A stretch of 64,000 bases of DNA, taken from Alkalihalobacillus sp. TS-13 (lineage in GTDB: Bacteria > Bacillota > Bacilli > Bacillales > Fictibacillaceae). The DNA is taken from NCBI RefSeq assembly GCF_019720915.1, contig NZ_JAHKSI010000001.1, forward strand, positions 3,466,212 through 3,530,211. The letters run 5' to 3'. Under the pieces are notes generated by a model. The model had not been told where the DNA came from. It saw only the letters and a program-made list of their open reading frames with translations, and ran no database searches. Position numbers and translations under genes: made by a program. Below are positions 8,902 to 17,520 of the stretch, piece by piece (the stretch's first letter is position 1; each line of letters starts with the position of its first letter).

Positions 8902-10404
8902 TTAACGATAGGCTGGTTCTTTTTCGCTTAAACCAAGTTCGTCCGCTGTTGAGGAATGAATTTCACGTATAAGCTCCGGATTTTCCACTAGTGACAAACC
9001 ATAAGAAGGAAGCATTTCTTTTATTTTCGGTTCCCACTCTTTCATATGTTGCGGGAAGCATTTTTCTAATACCTCAAGCATAACGTGAACTGCAGTAGAA
9101 GCACCAGGAGATGCCCCAAGCAATGCAGCTATCGAACCATCAGCGGCACTTACAACTTCAGTGCCAAATTGAAGTGTTCCTTTACCGCCTGCATCAGTAT
9201 CTTTGATAACTTGTACACGTTGACCTGCTACTACTAAATCCCAATCCTCACTCTTGGCGTCCGGAATAAACTCTCGTATAGCTTCCATGCGCTTTTCTTT
9301 CGATAACATTACTTGTTCGATCAGGTATTTTGTCAACGACATCTCTTTTACACCTGCCGCCAACATCGTTAGGACATTATTCGGATTAACAGAAGTAAGC
9401 AAATCTAAATTCGAACCATTTTTTAAAAACTTTGGTGAGAACCCAGCAAATGGTCCAAAAAGCAACGATTTTTTGTTGGAGATATACCTTGTGTCCAGGT
9501 GCGGAACAGACATTGGAGGTGCCCCAACCGGCGCTTTTCCATATACTTTTGCATGATGCTGCTCTACAACTTCCGGATTGCTGCATACCATAAATTGTCC
9601 GCTTACCGGGAAACCACCAATACCTTTTCCTTCAGGGATACCAGATTTTTGGAGTAAGTGCAGGCTTCCACCGCCGCCGCCAATAAAGACGAACTGTGCT
9701 GTTTTACGTATGACGTTACCGCTATCAAGATTTCGGACTTTCAATTCCCACGAGCCATCACTAGCACGTTTCATATCCTCAACACTATGTTGGTAGTTTA
9801 TATCAACGTTATTACTCTTTAAGTGATCAAACAATTTACGTGTTAAAGCGCCAAAGTTGACATCCGTTCCAGAGTCAATTTTTGTTGCGGCTATAGGTTC
9901 ATTCACTTTACGACCTTCCATAACTAGCGGAAGCCATTCCATCAGCTTTTCAATGTCATCAGAAAATTCCATGTCTTTGAACAAAGGATTGTTTGACATC
10001 GCTTCAAAACGTTTCTTTAAAAACGCTACATTCTCTTCCCCACGTACGAAACTCATATGAGGCAGTGACATGATAAAGTCCTGCGGATCCCTTATCATCT
10101 TGCTGTTTACAAGATAAGACCAAAATTGTCTTGAAAGCTGAAACTGTTCATTGATTTTTATCGCTTTGCTTATATCTATAGATCCGTCTGGTTTTTCGTT
10201 TGTGTAATTAAGCTCACACAATGCAGCATGTCCCGTTCCTGCATTATTCCATTCGTTAGAGCTTTCCTCACCTGTTTTTCCAAGCTTCTCAAACACTGTA
10301 ATTTTCCAGTCCGGTACTAATTCTTTCAGGAGTGCTCCTAAAGTCGCGCTCATGATCCCAGCGCCAATTAAGATTACATTTATTTTAGATTCTCTGTTGC
10401 TCAT
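8902..10404 (-). CDS. mqo: Malate:quinone oxidoreductase
   Basis: A 500-residue FAD enzyme: an N-terminal dinucleotide-binding loop ([17 protein letters not shown]), the family signature around [18 protein letters not shown], and a C-terminal [11 protein letters not shown] segment. It oxidises malate to oxaloacetate and passes electrons to quinone at the cytoplasmic face of the membrane, as an alternative to NAD malate dehydrogenase. The open frame reaches 10413, but AGGATGG lies 6-7 bases before the ATG at 10404, giving MSNRESK as N-terminus. It is a single-gene unit with its own terminator. Confidence 0.95.
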   Translation of the reverse strand: MSNRESKINVILIGAGIMSATLGALLKELVPDWKITVFEKLGKTGEESSNEWNNAGTGHAALCELNYTNEKPDGSIDISKAIKINEQFQLSRQFWSYLVNSKMIRDPQDFIMSLPHMSFVRGEENVAFLKKRFEAMSNNPLFKDMEFSDDIEKLMEWLPLVMEGRKVNEPIAATKIDSGTDVNFGALTRKLFDHLKSNNVDINYQHSVEDMKRASDGSWELKVRNLDSGNVIRKTAQFVFIGGGGGSLHLLQKSGIPEGKGIGGFPVSGQFMVCSNPEVVEQHHAKVYGKAPVGAPPMSVPHLDTRYISNKKSLLFGPFAGFSPKFLKNGSNLDLLTSVNPNNVLTMLAAGVKEMSLTKYLIEQVMLSKEKRMEAIREFIPDAKSEDWDLVVAGQRVQVIKDTDAGGKGTLQFGTEVVSAADGSIAALLGASPGASTAVHVMLEVLEKCFPQHMKEWEPKIKEMLPSYGLSLVENPELIREIHSSTADELGLSEKEPAYR

Positions 10405-10683
10405 TTTTACCATCCTTATACCTTTGATTTACAGTACAGCCTAGGGAAACCTTGTCTCTATCAACCATATCATAGTGTAGTTACAATAATTTAAAGATTT
10501 TAACGAATTTCTACTATTCTCTGATAATTATATACCATTTAAGGTTGGTAAAAAAGGGGAGTCCTTTATACAACCAGAAACATGCAAAAAAACAAGGCAT
10601 CAGCTTGTTGGCGGCGGGATCGAGGCATTGGTATCAATTACAACTGGACACACTCACCAAAATTTTTACTTGAGTTTAAACAT

Positions 10684-10770
10684 AGGCTCTGTGAAAGAAC
10701 TTTGTTGATTTTAAACATAATTCGCGACACTCCTGCGGGAAAAGCGAGCCAAGCGAGGATCCACACTTTT
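10684..10770. repeat. MITE-like repeat, partial copy in inverted orientation
   Basis: Begins with the family terminus AGGCTCTGT and TTGATTT, then carries the conserved core as reverse complement (aattcgcgacactcctgcggg, then agcgagccaagcgagg). The same core is at 37.5, 41.9, 43.7 and 52.2 kb. No open frame. Confidence 0.65.
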
Positions 10771-10816
10771 TAAAAGGAACTTCAACTATAATAATGAACT
10801 TCGACTAAATACCACC

Positions 10817-10882
10817 ACGTCCTATGGTGAACGTCGAAGTCAGTACATCCTGTACAAGTACGTCCTGTGGTGAACGTCGAAG
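10817..10882. repeat. Two direct repeats of 23 bp
   Basis: ACGTCCTATGGTGAACGTCG+AAG at 10817-10839 recurs at 10860-10882 with one difference (A to G). The 20 bases between them include catcctgtacaag. They lie in the 618-base gap between mqo and the next small gene. Function unknown; not a known protein-binding site that I recognise. Confidence 0.6.
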
Positions 10883-11022
10883 GAGGAGGCTTGCGGAAGT
10901 GGGTTATACAGGGAAGTGAATTTCGTAGTAATCAACAATAAAAATTAACAAGCCTAAACAAAAAAGCTTCAACAGTATGATACCTGATTTCTGGGAAAAT
11001 ATAAAAGGCAGGAGGGATCTAT

Positions 11023-11373
11023 ATGAACAATAATTACTTGACGGTGGAACAATTCAATCAATTCATACAGCAATGGAGCGGAAAGACCATTAAGATCACA
11101 AAGCAGGAACTCGGTGATCAGGATAGCATCATTATGAAATTGGATGATATTTCTTATCATAAAGATACAAGAAGAATCGATGATTATGAGCCCATGCATT
11201 CGATCCATTTAATTGGTGAAGGAACAACTGAAATAGATGCACAAGGCGGAGTGCCTCTACCAGCTTCTTCTTACGAAATACCACTGGAGGATACAACTCA
11301 GTACCAGTTTGATGACATCCGATTTTCCCTCGTAACTGAACGAGGGACTTATACGATTGAACTGTACGGATAA
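11023..11373 (+). CDS. Small conserved-looking protein of unknown function
   Basis: A 116-residue acidic, soluble product with no signal peptide or membrane segment. A strong ribosome site (GGAGGG) is 7 bases before the ATG, which supports a real gene. The predicted content is mostly beta-strand toward the C-terminus (YQFDDIRFSLVTERGTYTIELYG). I recognise no family or catalytic motif. It is isolated between two repeat-rich gaps, so context gives no clue. Confidence 0.7.
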   Translation: MNNNYLTVEQFNQFIQQWSGKTIKITKQELGDQDSIIMKLDDISYHKDTRRIDDYEPMHSIHLIGEGTTEIDAQGGVPLPASSYEIPLEDTTQYQFDDIRFSLVTERGTYTIELYG

Positions 11374-11384
11374 AAAGTCAGCAA

Positions 11385-11502
11385 GACATCAAGAAAAGCG
11401 AAAGCGCCCTGTTCAGCCACGAAGGACACTGGAAGTCCAACGAGGAGGCTGTCGCCGCCGCAGGAGAACTGAAGTGATCCTAGTGGTTGGGCGGTGAAGC
11501 TA
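11385..11502. repeat. GC-rich intergenic repeat, copy A
   Basis: Begins GACATCAAGAAAAGCGAAAG and continues through cgccctgttcagcc, aacgaggaggct and ccgccgcaggagaactgaag. It is followed immediately by copy B. The core AAGCGNAAGCGCC resembles GC-rich intergenic elements I recall from other Bacillaceae genomes. No open frame is conserved between the copies. Confidence 0.65.
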
Positions 11503-11682
11503 GACATCAAGAAAAGCGAAAACGCCCTGTACAGCCATGAAGGTCACTGGAAGTTCGACGAGGAGGCTCGAACCAAACAAAGTTCGGTTCAGCGAGGGCA
11601 AACACTTCGACCTAAATCAATGTGTCGACCGCCGCAGGAGAACTGAAGTGGTCCAAGTAGTTGGACATTGGAGCTGGACATT
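11503..11682. repeat. GC-rich intergenic repeat, copy B (longer)
   Basis: Begins GACATCAAGAAAAGCGAAAA. It matches copy A on both flanks but has about 50 extra bases after gaggaggct. It ends with gctggacat, so the units abut head to tail with GACAT at the joints. Confidence 0.65.
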
Positions 11683-11875
11683 TCTTCACCACAACCAAAA
11701 TTTTTATACTTTCTTATCCATTAAATAATCCCAATAAAGGCAATCGAAGAAATAGTTGCCTTCATTGGGGTTTAAATATTACTTTTGTATTTGATATTTT
11801 GATACATCGAAAGTGTGTAGGGTCCGCCTTCAGTATGCTAACTTTTTAGTGAAACCGTGGGAACAGGTACCCGTT

Positions 11876-13693
11876 CTATAAAAAGGTTAAAGTTGAACCT
11901 ATCTCCTTCATATGCGGTTGATCTGTCCATAAGATGAAGTAATTGTAAGTTTCACCTTGGATATTAATCGGGGTTGGATACCTTACGATTAAAGCGGATT
12001 GATTCATCATTTCTGCTGGTTGGTCCGCAGAAGGAAAAATGTAGCAAGCTTCTTGGTTTTGAATTCGTGCCTTCAAGATTCTTGGCATGGATCCATAGGG
12101 CATTAATTGATGGAAAGCTTCCCCATGACACACCTCATCCAAATTTTCACCAGCTGAAATAGCTGATATTTGAAAGAAACCGTCAGTACCTTCGTATCTT
12201 TCTTCGTTCACTTTTCGCCAGTTCGATGGATATCGGAAACGAACCTTGTAGGTAGTGTTCGTATATGTGCTTTGGGATACATCCATGATGGGTGTTGGAG
12301 ACCATTGAAGAGACTGGATGTTAACTCCTTCAATTAGTCGAATTGGAACCGGGCGATGGAGGTCGATAGCCCACATTTCACGGGCAAATTCCTGTTCCCT
12401 GCACCCACTAAGATATGCTATTTTTGTTCCATCTGTAGACCATGTGACAGGTGATGCAAAACAATTAGATATAGCCCAAATTCGATCCTCTTCTCCTCGC
12501 CTCCCCACCGTCCGAACTTGCGAAAAATATCCTCTATCTTCCAAGGCAGTAGCACTATAAGCAATTTTTAAAGAATCATGAGACCATTCCGGAAAATAAT
12601 TCTTTGCAAGGGGCCCGCCTTTTACTTCGACAACATTCCCTGTTGAAAGCTCAACGGTGTGAATAATGGAGATACTGACACCTGGTGTTGTATAAAGTAC
12701 AAAGCTTCCGTCAGGTGATAGCTGGGCATTATTAAGCCGCCCTTCTGTGTTGCTTGTGATTTGCTGTTTCCCTGTCCCATCGGTTTGAATTCGGTAAAGC
12801 TGACTAATTCCTGATTCATCCGGTGCCTGAAAAAGCAGTTCCATACTACTGGGAAACCATTGAACATCTGTTGAATTGGGTTGTTGGATGCTTTGCGCCT
12901 GATGAGACAGTACGTTGTACAAGATAATGTGACCTTGCTTTGTATATGCAATTTGGGTGCTGTCAGGCGACCAATCCAATTTAAACTCAACCTCTTCTCC
13001 AATCTGATCGATTTGAGCAATGGAACCTGTTGCAACCTCAATTACATAGATGATTCTGTTCTTTCCTACAAACGCAATTCTCCTGCTGTTTGGTGACCAC
13101 TCAGGTCTTGAAAAGGAGTCACCTAATCCACTGGTGAGCTGCACGTTCTCTCCTGTCCGGGGGTTATATAACCAAACATCATAATTCCCACCCCGATCAG
13201 AGATATAGGCAATCCTTCCTTGGCCACCAGGAGGGGCGTATGGAATCATTAACTTCATACCAGGAAATAGTTGAGAGGATGGAAGTTGGTTTACCATCCG
13301 GATAAGCTCATGATTTGGCTCCCCATTCGTTATTACATTAAAGCGCCCTGCAAGCTGATACAGTGTATCCCCTGGTTGGACGATATAATAAGGTACACCT
13401 GGAGGAACCTTTAATAATTGACCGATCTGAATGGCATAAGGTGGTTGAAGTTGATTCGCCTCCACTATCACTGAAGATGGAACTTTATATAATTGTGAAA
13501 TTCGAAACACTGAATCTCCTTGTCTAACCCTTACTATGTCCACCCCAGGCGGAATGGACAGCTGTTGACCAATATAAATCGTGTAAGGAGCTCTCAAATT
13601 GTTTGCAGCAATAATGGAATCTGCCGGAATTCCCCATCTCCTGGAAATCTCGTACACCGTATCACCTGAACGTACTGTGTAAAAAGTCTGCAT
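11876..13693 (-). CDS. LysM-repeat protein with TolB-like beta-propeller
   Basis: About 605 residues. Three LysM repeats at the N-terminus, each starting with YTVRSGDTVYEISR-like text (residues about 3-50, 53-98, 102-150) and ending in a proline-rich IPPG/VPPG, should bind peptidoglycan or chitin-like glycans. A WD40/TolB-like propeller follows (about 160-470; repeats such as PEWSPNSRRIAFVG, LDWSPDSTQIAYTK, VTWSTDGTKIAYLSG). A C-terminal domain of about 120 residues is unrecognised. No signal peptide is visible, as in spore-coat LysM proteins, so a mother-cell or coat role is possible. ATG 13693 is chosen over GTG 13702 because GGAAG is 8 bases from it. Confidence 0.85.
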   Translation of the reverse strand: MQTFYTVRSGDTVYEISRRWGIPADSIIAANNLRAPYTIYIGQQLSIPPGVDIVRVRQGDSVFRISQLYKVPSSVIVEANQLQPPYAIQIGQLLKVPPGVPYYIVQPGDTLYQLAGRFNVITNGEPNHELIRMVNQLPSSQLFPGMKLMIPYAPPGGQGRIAYISDRGGNYDVWLYNPRTGENVQLTSGLGDSFSRPEWSPNSRRIAFVGKNRIIYVIEVATGSIAQIDQIGEEVEFKLDWSPDSTQIAYTKQGHIILYNVLSHQAQSIQQPNSTDVQWFPSSMELLFQAPDESGISQLYRIQTDGTGKQQITSNTEGRLNNAQLSPDGSFVLYTTPGVSISIIHTVELSTGNVVEVKGGPLAKNYFPEWSHDSLKIAYSATALEDRGYFSQVRTVGRRGEEDRIWAISNCFASPVTWSTDGTKIAYLSGCREQEFAREMWAIDLHRPVPIRLIEGVNIQSLQWSPTPIMDVSQSTYTNTTYKVRFRYPSNWRKVNEERYEGTDGFFQISAISAGENLDEVCHGEAFHQLMPYGSMPRILKARIQNQEACYIFPSADQPAEMMNQSALIVRYPTPINIQGETYNYFILWTDQPHMKEIGSTLTFL

Positions 13694-13885
13694 GGTATTC
13701 ACTTCCCATAAGGTAAAATTTCCATTAGCAAAGTTGAAGTATTAAATGGGTACACTCTCTCTGCCCATATACTATTCGATAAGAGGTGCAAAGTTCACCA
13801 AATATGAGGTTTTTAAAATTTTATCTAAATAATGTAGAAGTAGTCCCTTTTGCTTCTTCATTATATAGATCAGCTATTCGATACT

Positions 13886-14033
13886 CATTTTGATAATCAA
13901 TTTTTGTAAGGGCAATAATAGAATCGAACGGTCCATTTTGGATAGAATCAATGATTTAACTGGTCAGTCTAATCGAAAAAACAGTCAAACAAGTGTGTCA
14001 TCTAACATTTTTGCGGAAGTAATAAACAAAAAG
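13886..14033 (+). pseudogene. Decayed fragment of a DUF421 (YetF-like) gene
   Basis: Bases here align with the 3' part of the intact DUF421 gene at 15660-16271: aatagaatcgaacggtc occurs in both, and gtgtgtcatctaacattttt here matches gtgtcagataacattttt there. The alignment also covers cattttgat...gggc upstream, and about 60 bases are missing in the middle. All frames are broken by stops. It lies directly upstream of the ClC gene, so DUF421 sequences flank that gene. Confidence 0.65.
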
Positions 14034-14067
14034 TTTCTTGAACTAACTCAAATGAGGTAATTGCGGA

Positions 14068-15375
14068 ATGGATATAACATTAAAGTATAAAAACCTTTTT
14101 TTAATTCTTGGCAAATGGATTATTTTTGGAAGTATAATTGGTATAGTTGTCGGTTCGACAACAAATTTTCTTTTAGAAACAAATGATTATCTAGGAGATG
14201 ATATACGAGCAAAAAGAGATTGGCTTATCTTCCTTCTCCCCTTTGGAGGACTTATCTTAGGATACATATATATGAAATACGGAAAGGTATTTTTGAATAA
14301 TACTTTGAATGACACTGCTGAATTAAATAATCTAGTGATAGACGCAGTTCATGGGAAAAAAGAGGTGCCACGGAGAATGGGGCCAATCGTCTATTTTGGA
14401 ACCTTTTTAACAGTTCTTTTTGGTGGTTCAACCGGAAGAGAAGGAGCAGCTGTCCAAATGGGAGGAAGTGTAGCTGCAGCAGTAAACAAATTCTTTAAAG
14501 TAAACAGATTCGACACTAAAATTTTTATTATGTGTGGTATAAGTGCTGGTTTTGGTGCTGCCTTTGGAGCTCCCATAACAGGTGCAGTTTTCGGGATGGA
14601 AATGGCTGCTTTAGGAAAGCTGAAATTTGAAGCACTTGTCCCTTGTCTTGTGGCTAGCTTTGTTGGTCACTTTATAACGACAGCAGCTTGGGGACATGAA
14701 CACGCAGAATTTATTATACAAAGTGTACCAGAATTATCTGTTATTACGTTTCTAAAAGTTATTCTTGCTTCTGTTATTTTCAGTCTATTAAGTGTTTTAT
14801 ACTGTCAGTTGAGACATGGGATACAAAAATTATCAGAGAAGCTTTTCAAGAAAAACCATATGAAAAGAGCCTTTGTTGGAGGAATGATCATTGTGGCATT
14901 AACGCTAATAGTTGGTTCACAAGATTACAATGGTCGAGGCTTAGATATGTTAGAGCAATCTTTTAAAGAAGACGTTCCTCCCTTTGCTTTCCTGGCCAAG
15001 CTGGTATTTACGTCGATCACTCTTGGAACTGGCTTTGTAGGTGGAGAGGCTATACCTTTATTTTTTATGGGGGCAACATTAGGGAATACCTTACATACAT
15101 TCATGGATTTACCTATGTCATTTCTCGCTGCATTAGGATTAATTGCTGCTTTTTGTGGCGGTGCTAATACGCCTATAGCAGCTTTCCTATTGGCAATGGA
15201 GATGTTTGATGGTAAAGGACTAGAGTACTTTTTTGTTGCTTGTATCGTTAGTTATCTGTTTTCTGGACATCATGGGCTATGGCCTTCTCAAAAAATATAT
15301 GAACCTAAGAGTAGGTTATATAATATCCCCCGCGGAGAAACCATTGAAAATGTTGAAAAAAAGAAAAAACTTTAG
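14068..15375 (+). CDS. ClC-family chloride channel/antiporter
   Basis: A 435-residue protein with about ten or more membrane helices. The ClC signatures are in order: GGSTGREGAAVQMGG (the GxEGP-type anion-pore segment, with A in place of P), a GISAGFGAAFGAPITGAVFGMEM segment (given here in family-typical form; residues about 155-177), GTGFVGGEAIPLFFMGATLG, and CGGANTPIAAFLLAMEMF. No C-terminal CBS domains. The Glu of GREG is the gating glutamate position. It moves chloride or fluoride-like anions across the membrane. It is downstream of a DUF421 fragment and upstream of an intact DUF421 gene. Confidence 0.92.
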   Translation: MDITLKYKNLFLILGKWIIFGSIIGIVVGSTTNFLLETNDYLGDDIRAKRDWLIFLLPFGGLILGYIYMKYGKVFLNNTLNDTAELNNLVIDAVHGKKEVPRRMGPIVYFGTFLTVLFGGSTGREGAAVQMGGSVAAAVNKFFKVNRFDTKIFIMCGISAGFGAAFGAPITGAVFGMEMAALGKLKFEALVPCLVASFVGHFITTAAWGHEHAEFIIQSVPELSVITFLKVILASVIFSLLSVLYCQLRHGIQKLSEKLFKKNHMKRAFVGGMIIVALTLIVGSQDYNGRGLDMLEQSFKEDVPPFAFLAKLVFTSITLGTGFVGGEAIPLFFMGATLGNTLHTFMDLPMSFLAALGLIAAFCGGANTPIAAFLLAMEMFDGKGLEYFFVACIVSYLFSGHHGLWPSQKIYEPKSRLYNIPRGETIENVEKKKKL

Positions 15376-15659
15376 AAAATTAGACGTAAAAAAGGCAATA
15401 TGCTGCCGTTTTAGTTTCGTACTATTATGGTTCTAGTTATATAAAGACACTTCACTACAGAATATTTACTTGCAAAACGGTATATTACTTTTTCACCATT
15501 CCTTGTATATGTCTCGATTTATTCTACTTCTATTGAGATCGAGTATGGTTAACTTTTGAAGAATAGAGAATAAAGTAAAGGATATAATCCACAATAAAAA
15601 CAGTGCAATTGATATCAAACATGTAGCATTGATATATTGTTTGAAAAGAGGGGATGTTT

Positions 15660-16271
15660 TTGGATTTACACTTCATATGGAAAGCTATTGTAGTCGTCGT
15701 TGGAGGAGTCCTTATTTTGCGGTTAGCTGGAAGAAAATCAATCTCACAGCTTACGGTTGCTCAGACTGTCATAATGATAGCTGTTGGGTCATTGATTATT
15801 CAACCTGTTAGCGACAGAAACATTTGGATTACAATGGTGATTACATTTCTAATGGTGAGTACACTTCTCTTTATTGAGTATATCGTTTTGAAATCGAATG
15901 CTCTAGAAACCTTTATATACGGAAAATCACTTATGGTAGTCGAAAACGGCCAAGTTAATGAAAGCAATTTGAAAAAGCTGCGGTTAACAGTCGATATGCT
16001 TGAAGTAAGAATGAGACAACAAAACATCCAGCATTTTACTGATTTACAATGGGCTACAATAGAATCGAACGGTCAGTTAGGATATATGTTAAAGTCTGAT
16101 AAACAATACGCTACTAAAGAGGATATTCAGATGCTGAAATCGCTGATTGAATCAAATCAATCTAATCCTCCGAATGGAAAATCAACAACTCAAGCAATTG
16201 TGTCAGATAACATTTTTACTGAGGTTAAAAACAGAAAGCATAAAGAAAAACCTAAAGTGAATCTTGATTAA
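15660..16271 (+). CDS. DUF421 (YetF/YrbG-like) membrane protein
   Basis: About 203 residues: three N-terminal membrane helices (to about residue 80), then a soluble DUF421 domain with the family text LRLAGRKSISQLTVAQTVIMIAVGS and VDMLEVRMRQQNI. The C-terminal tail is hydrophilic and low in conservation. In spore formers YetF-like proteins are membrane proteins of poorly defined function, some linked to germination and some to stress. The track start ATG at 15654 is too close to the ribosome site; AGAGGGG lies 6 bases before a TTG at 15660, which is preferred. No operon partner except the upstream ClC gene, 284 bases away. Confidence 0.85.
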   Translation: MDLHFIWKAIVVVVGGVLILRLAGRKSISQLTVAQTVIMIAVGSLIIQPVSDRNIWITMVITFLMVSTLLFIEYIVLKSNALETFIYGKSLMVVENGQVNESNLKKLRLTVDMLEVRMRQQNIQHFTDLQWATIESNGQLGYMLKSDKQYATKEDIQMLKSLIESNQSNPPNGKSTTQAIVSDNIFTEVKNRKHKEKPKVNLD

Positions 16272-16375
16272 GAGCAATGATAAATGATTTCAACTAGGGC
16301 ATGATATTTTACATTATTTGTAAAAGGATATTCTTCAGGAGAATTTTTGGTTCGACTACGTCTTTCCTCTTGGAG

Positions 16376-16411
16376 ATAACAGGAAAACGGAATCTTTGTT
16401 TTTCCTGTTAT
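16376..16411. other. Perfect 12-bp hairpin of unknown role
   Basis: Arms ATAACAGGAAAA (16376-16387) and TTTTCCTGTTAT (16400-16411) around a 12-base loop. It is about 105 bases after the DUF421 stop but is not followed by a T run on either strand, so it is not a standard terminator. Confidence 0.55.
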
Positions 16412-16489
16412 GTCAATTGTCTACGTTTAAAAAATATAATATTTTATAGATTACCATCGGATAAATTTACCCTACTCAACCTCATTTAC

Positions 16490-16506
16490 TTATGGTACGG
16501 TTCCCC
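16490..16506. repeat. SCC-like attachment sequence, distal copy
   Basis: TTATGGTACGGTTCCCC repeats the 3' end of rlmH (17525-17541) with one mismatch, in the same orientation, about 1.02 kb away. Read on the minus strand it is GGGGAACCGTACCATAAGTAA, which fits the degenerate staphylococcal SCC att pattern as I recall it. It is in non-coding sequence. Confidence 0.6.
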
Positions 16507-16558
16507 GTAATGTATGTAAACACAAATTTCTATTTGACCATAAAGTATATATCAGCAT

Positions 16559-16738
16559 TTAAATAGAAAGCACCAAGCTTAAATGGTATATAAAGAATGA
16601 GATAAAACCCTCTAAATCGTAGCCAACCGCAAACATTATTCCCAATTGGAATGTTATTCTGCTTAACCAAGTCGGTGTTTCAGTTACTTTTATCGGATAA
16701 ATCGAATAAATATATGAACCGAGAGTAACACTACACAT
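16559..16738 (-). pseudogene. Possible gene fragment, 59-residue hydrophobic frame
   Basis: The open frame from the ATG at 16738 encodes a peptide with membrane-like stretches (ITFQLGIMFAVGYDLEGFISF) and reads like real coding sequence, but no ribosome site precedes it, and an extended frame runs antisense into the next gene. It could be the 3' remnant of a membrane protein gene. It lies between the two SCC-like att sequences. I do not recognise the family. Confidence 0.3.
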
Positions 16739-16763
16739 AAAACTAATGTGGGGTAATAATGAC

Positions 16764-17261
16764 ATGAAACAGATTATTCTTTGGTCACTCTTGATATTGC
16801 CTTGGGCGTCCTTGTTTTTTTTGAAAATGGATACTGTACGCAGGTACATGCCGGTCGCTCTATTTATGACCGTTATTCATACCTTGGCATATCAAGCGGC
16901 CTACCATTACGGATGGTGGAAAGAGACAGGTTCCAGTCTGTTCGGGTGGGATAAAGTCGTCCCGGTTCCTTGGGTGTATGGAGCATATTTAGTTATAGTT
17001 ATCTGGATATTCCGCTTTACTTTCGGGAAATTTTGGATGTATTTGACTGTCAATATACTTTTGGACGGGTTATTTATGTACATCGTTTACCCGGTATGGC
17101 AACGGATGGGGCTTGTTTCGAGTGAATCGACTTTGTCTACAATAGCTATTGTTGCTATGATGGTCGGTTTTGCGTTTATCATCTATCTGTATCAACTGTG
17201 GCAGGACGAAGTGTTCAAACAGCCTAAAGCGAAACTCAAAAATGACCAAGAACTGACTTAG
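16764..17261 (+). CDS. Membrane protein of unknown function inside SCC-like att pair
   Basis: About 165 residues with four to five hydrophobic segments and a charged C-terminal tail (LYQLWQDEVFKQPKAKLKNDQ). It is rich in Trp and Tyr (AYHYGWWKETG). ATG 16764 is preferred over 16746 because TGGGGT lies about 9 bases upstream. I recognise no transport or enzyme motif; similar short membrane proteins are common in Bacillus genomes as hypothetical proteins. It is the only convincing gene between the rlmH 3' end and the distal att copy. Confidence 0.7.
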   Translation: MKQIILWSLLILPWASLFFLKMDTVRRYMPVALFMTVIHTLAYQAAYHYGWWKETGSSLFGWDKVVPVPWVYGAYLVIVIWIFRFTFGKFWMYLTVNILLDGLFMYIVYPVWQRMGLVSSESTLSTIAIVAMMVGFAFIIYLYQLWQDEVFKQPKAKLKNDQELT

Positions 17262-17520
17262 CGTCCCCTTCATTGGAGAAGGAAAGCAAAGTAACCGAAA
17301 ACATGGAGATTTCCGAGTCGAAGACTTGTCCACGTTGACTTCACAATAGTGATAATCTTGCTCCACAGACTGTACGAAGCAGTAGATTCGCACATTCTTC
17401 ATTGGTTTGGCCAGCACCTTGCTAGGCCTTTTTTTTGCGAAGATGGCCGCAGCTGTGATAATCAGTGCATTTACCACAAGGATTCTCCTCTGAATCAAAT
17501 GATACCCCTTGCTTATGCCT

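Noticed and set aside
10975-10992. AGTATGATACCTGATTTC as a further SCC-like att site
   Set aside because: Only nine bases (TATGATACC region) match the rlmH end; too short to support.
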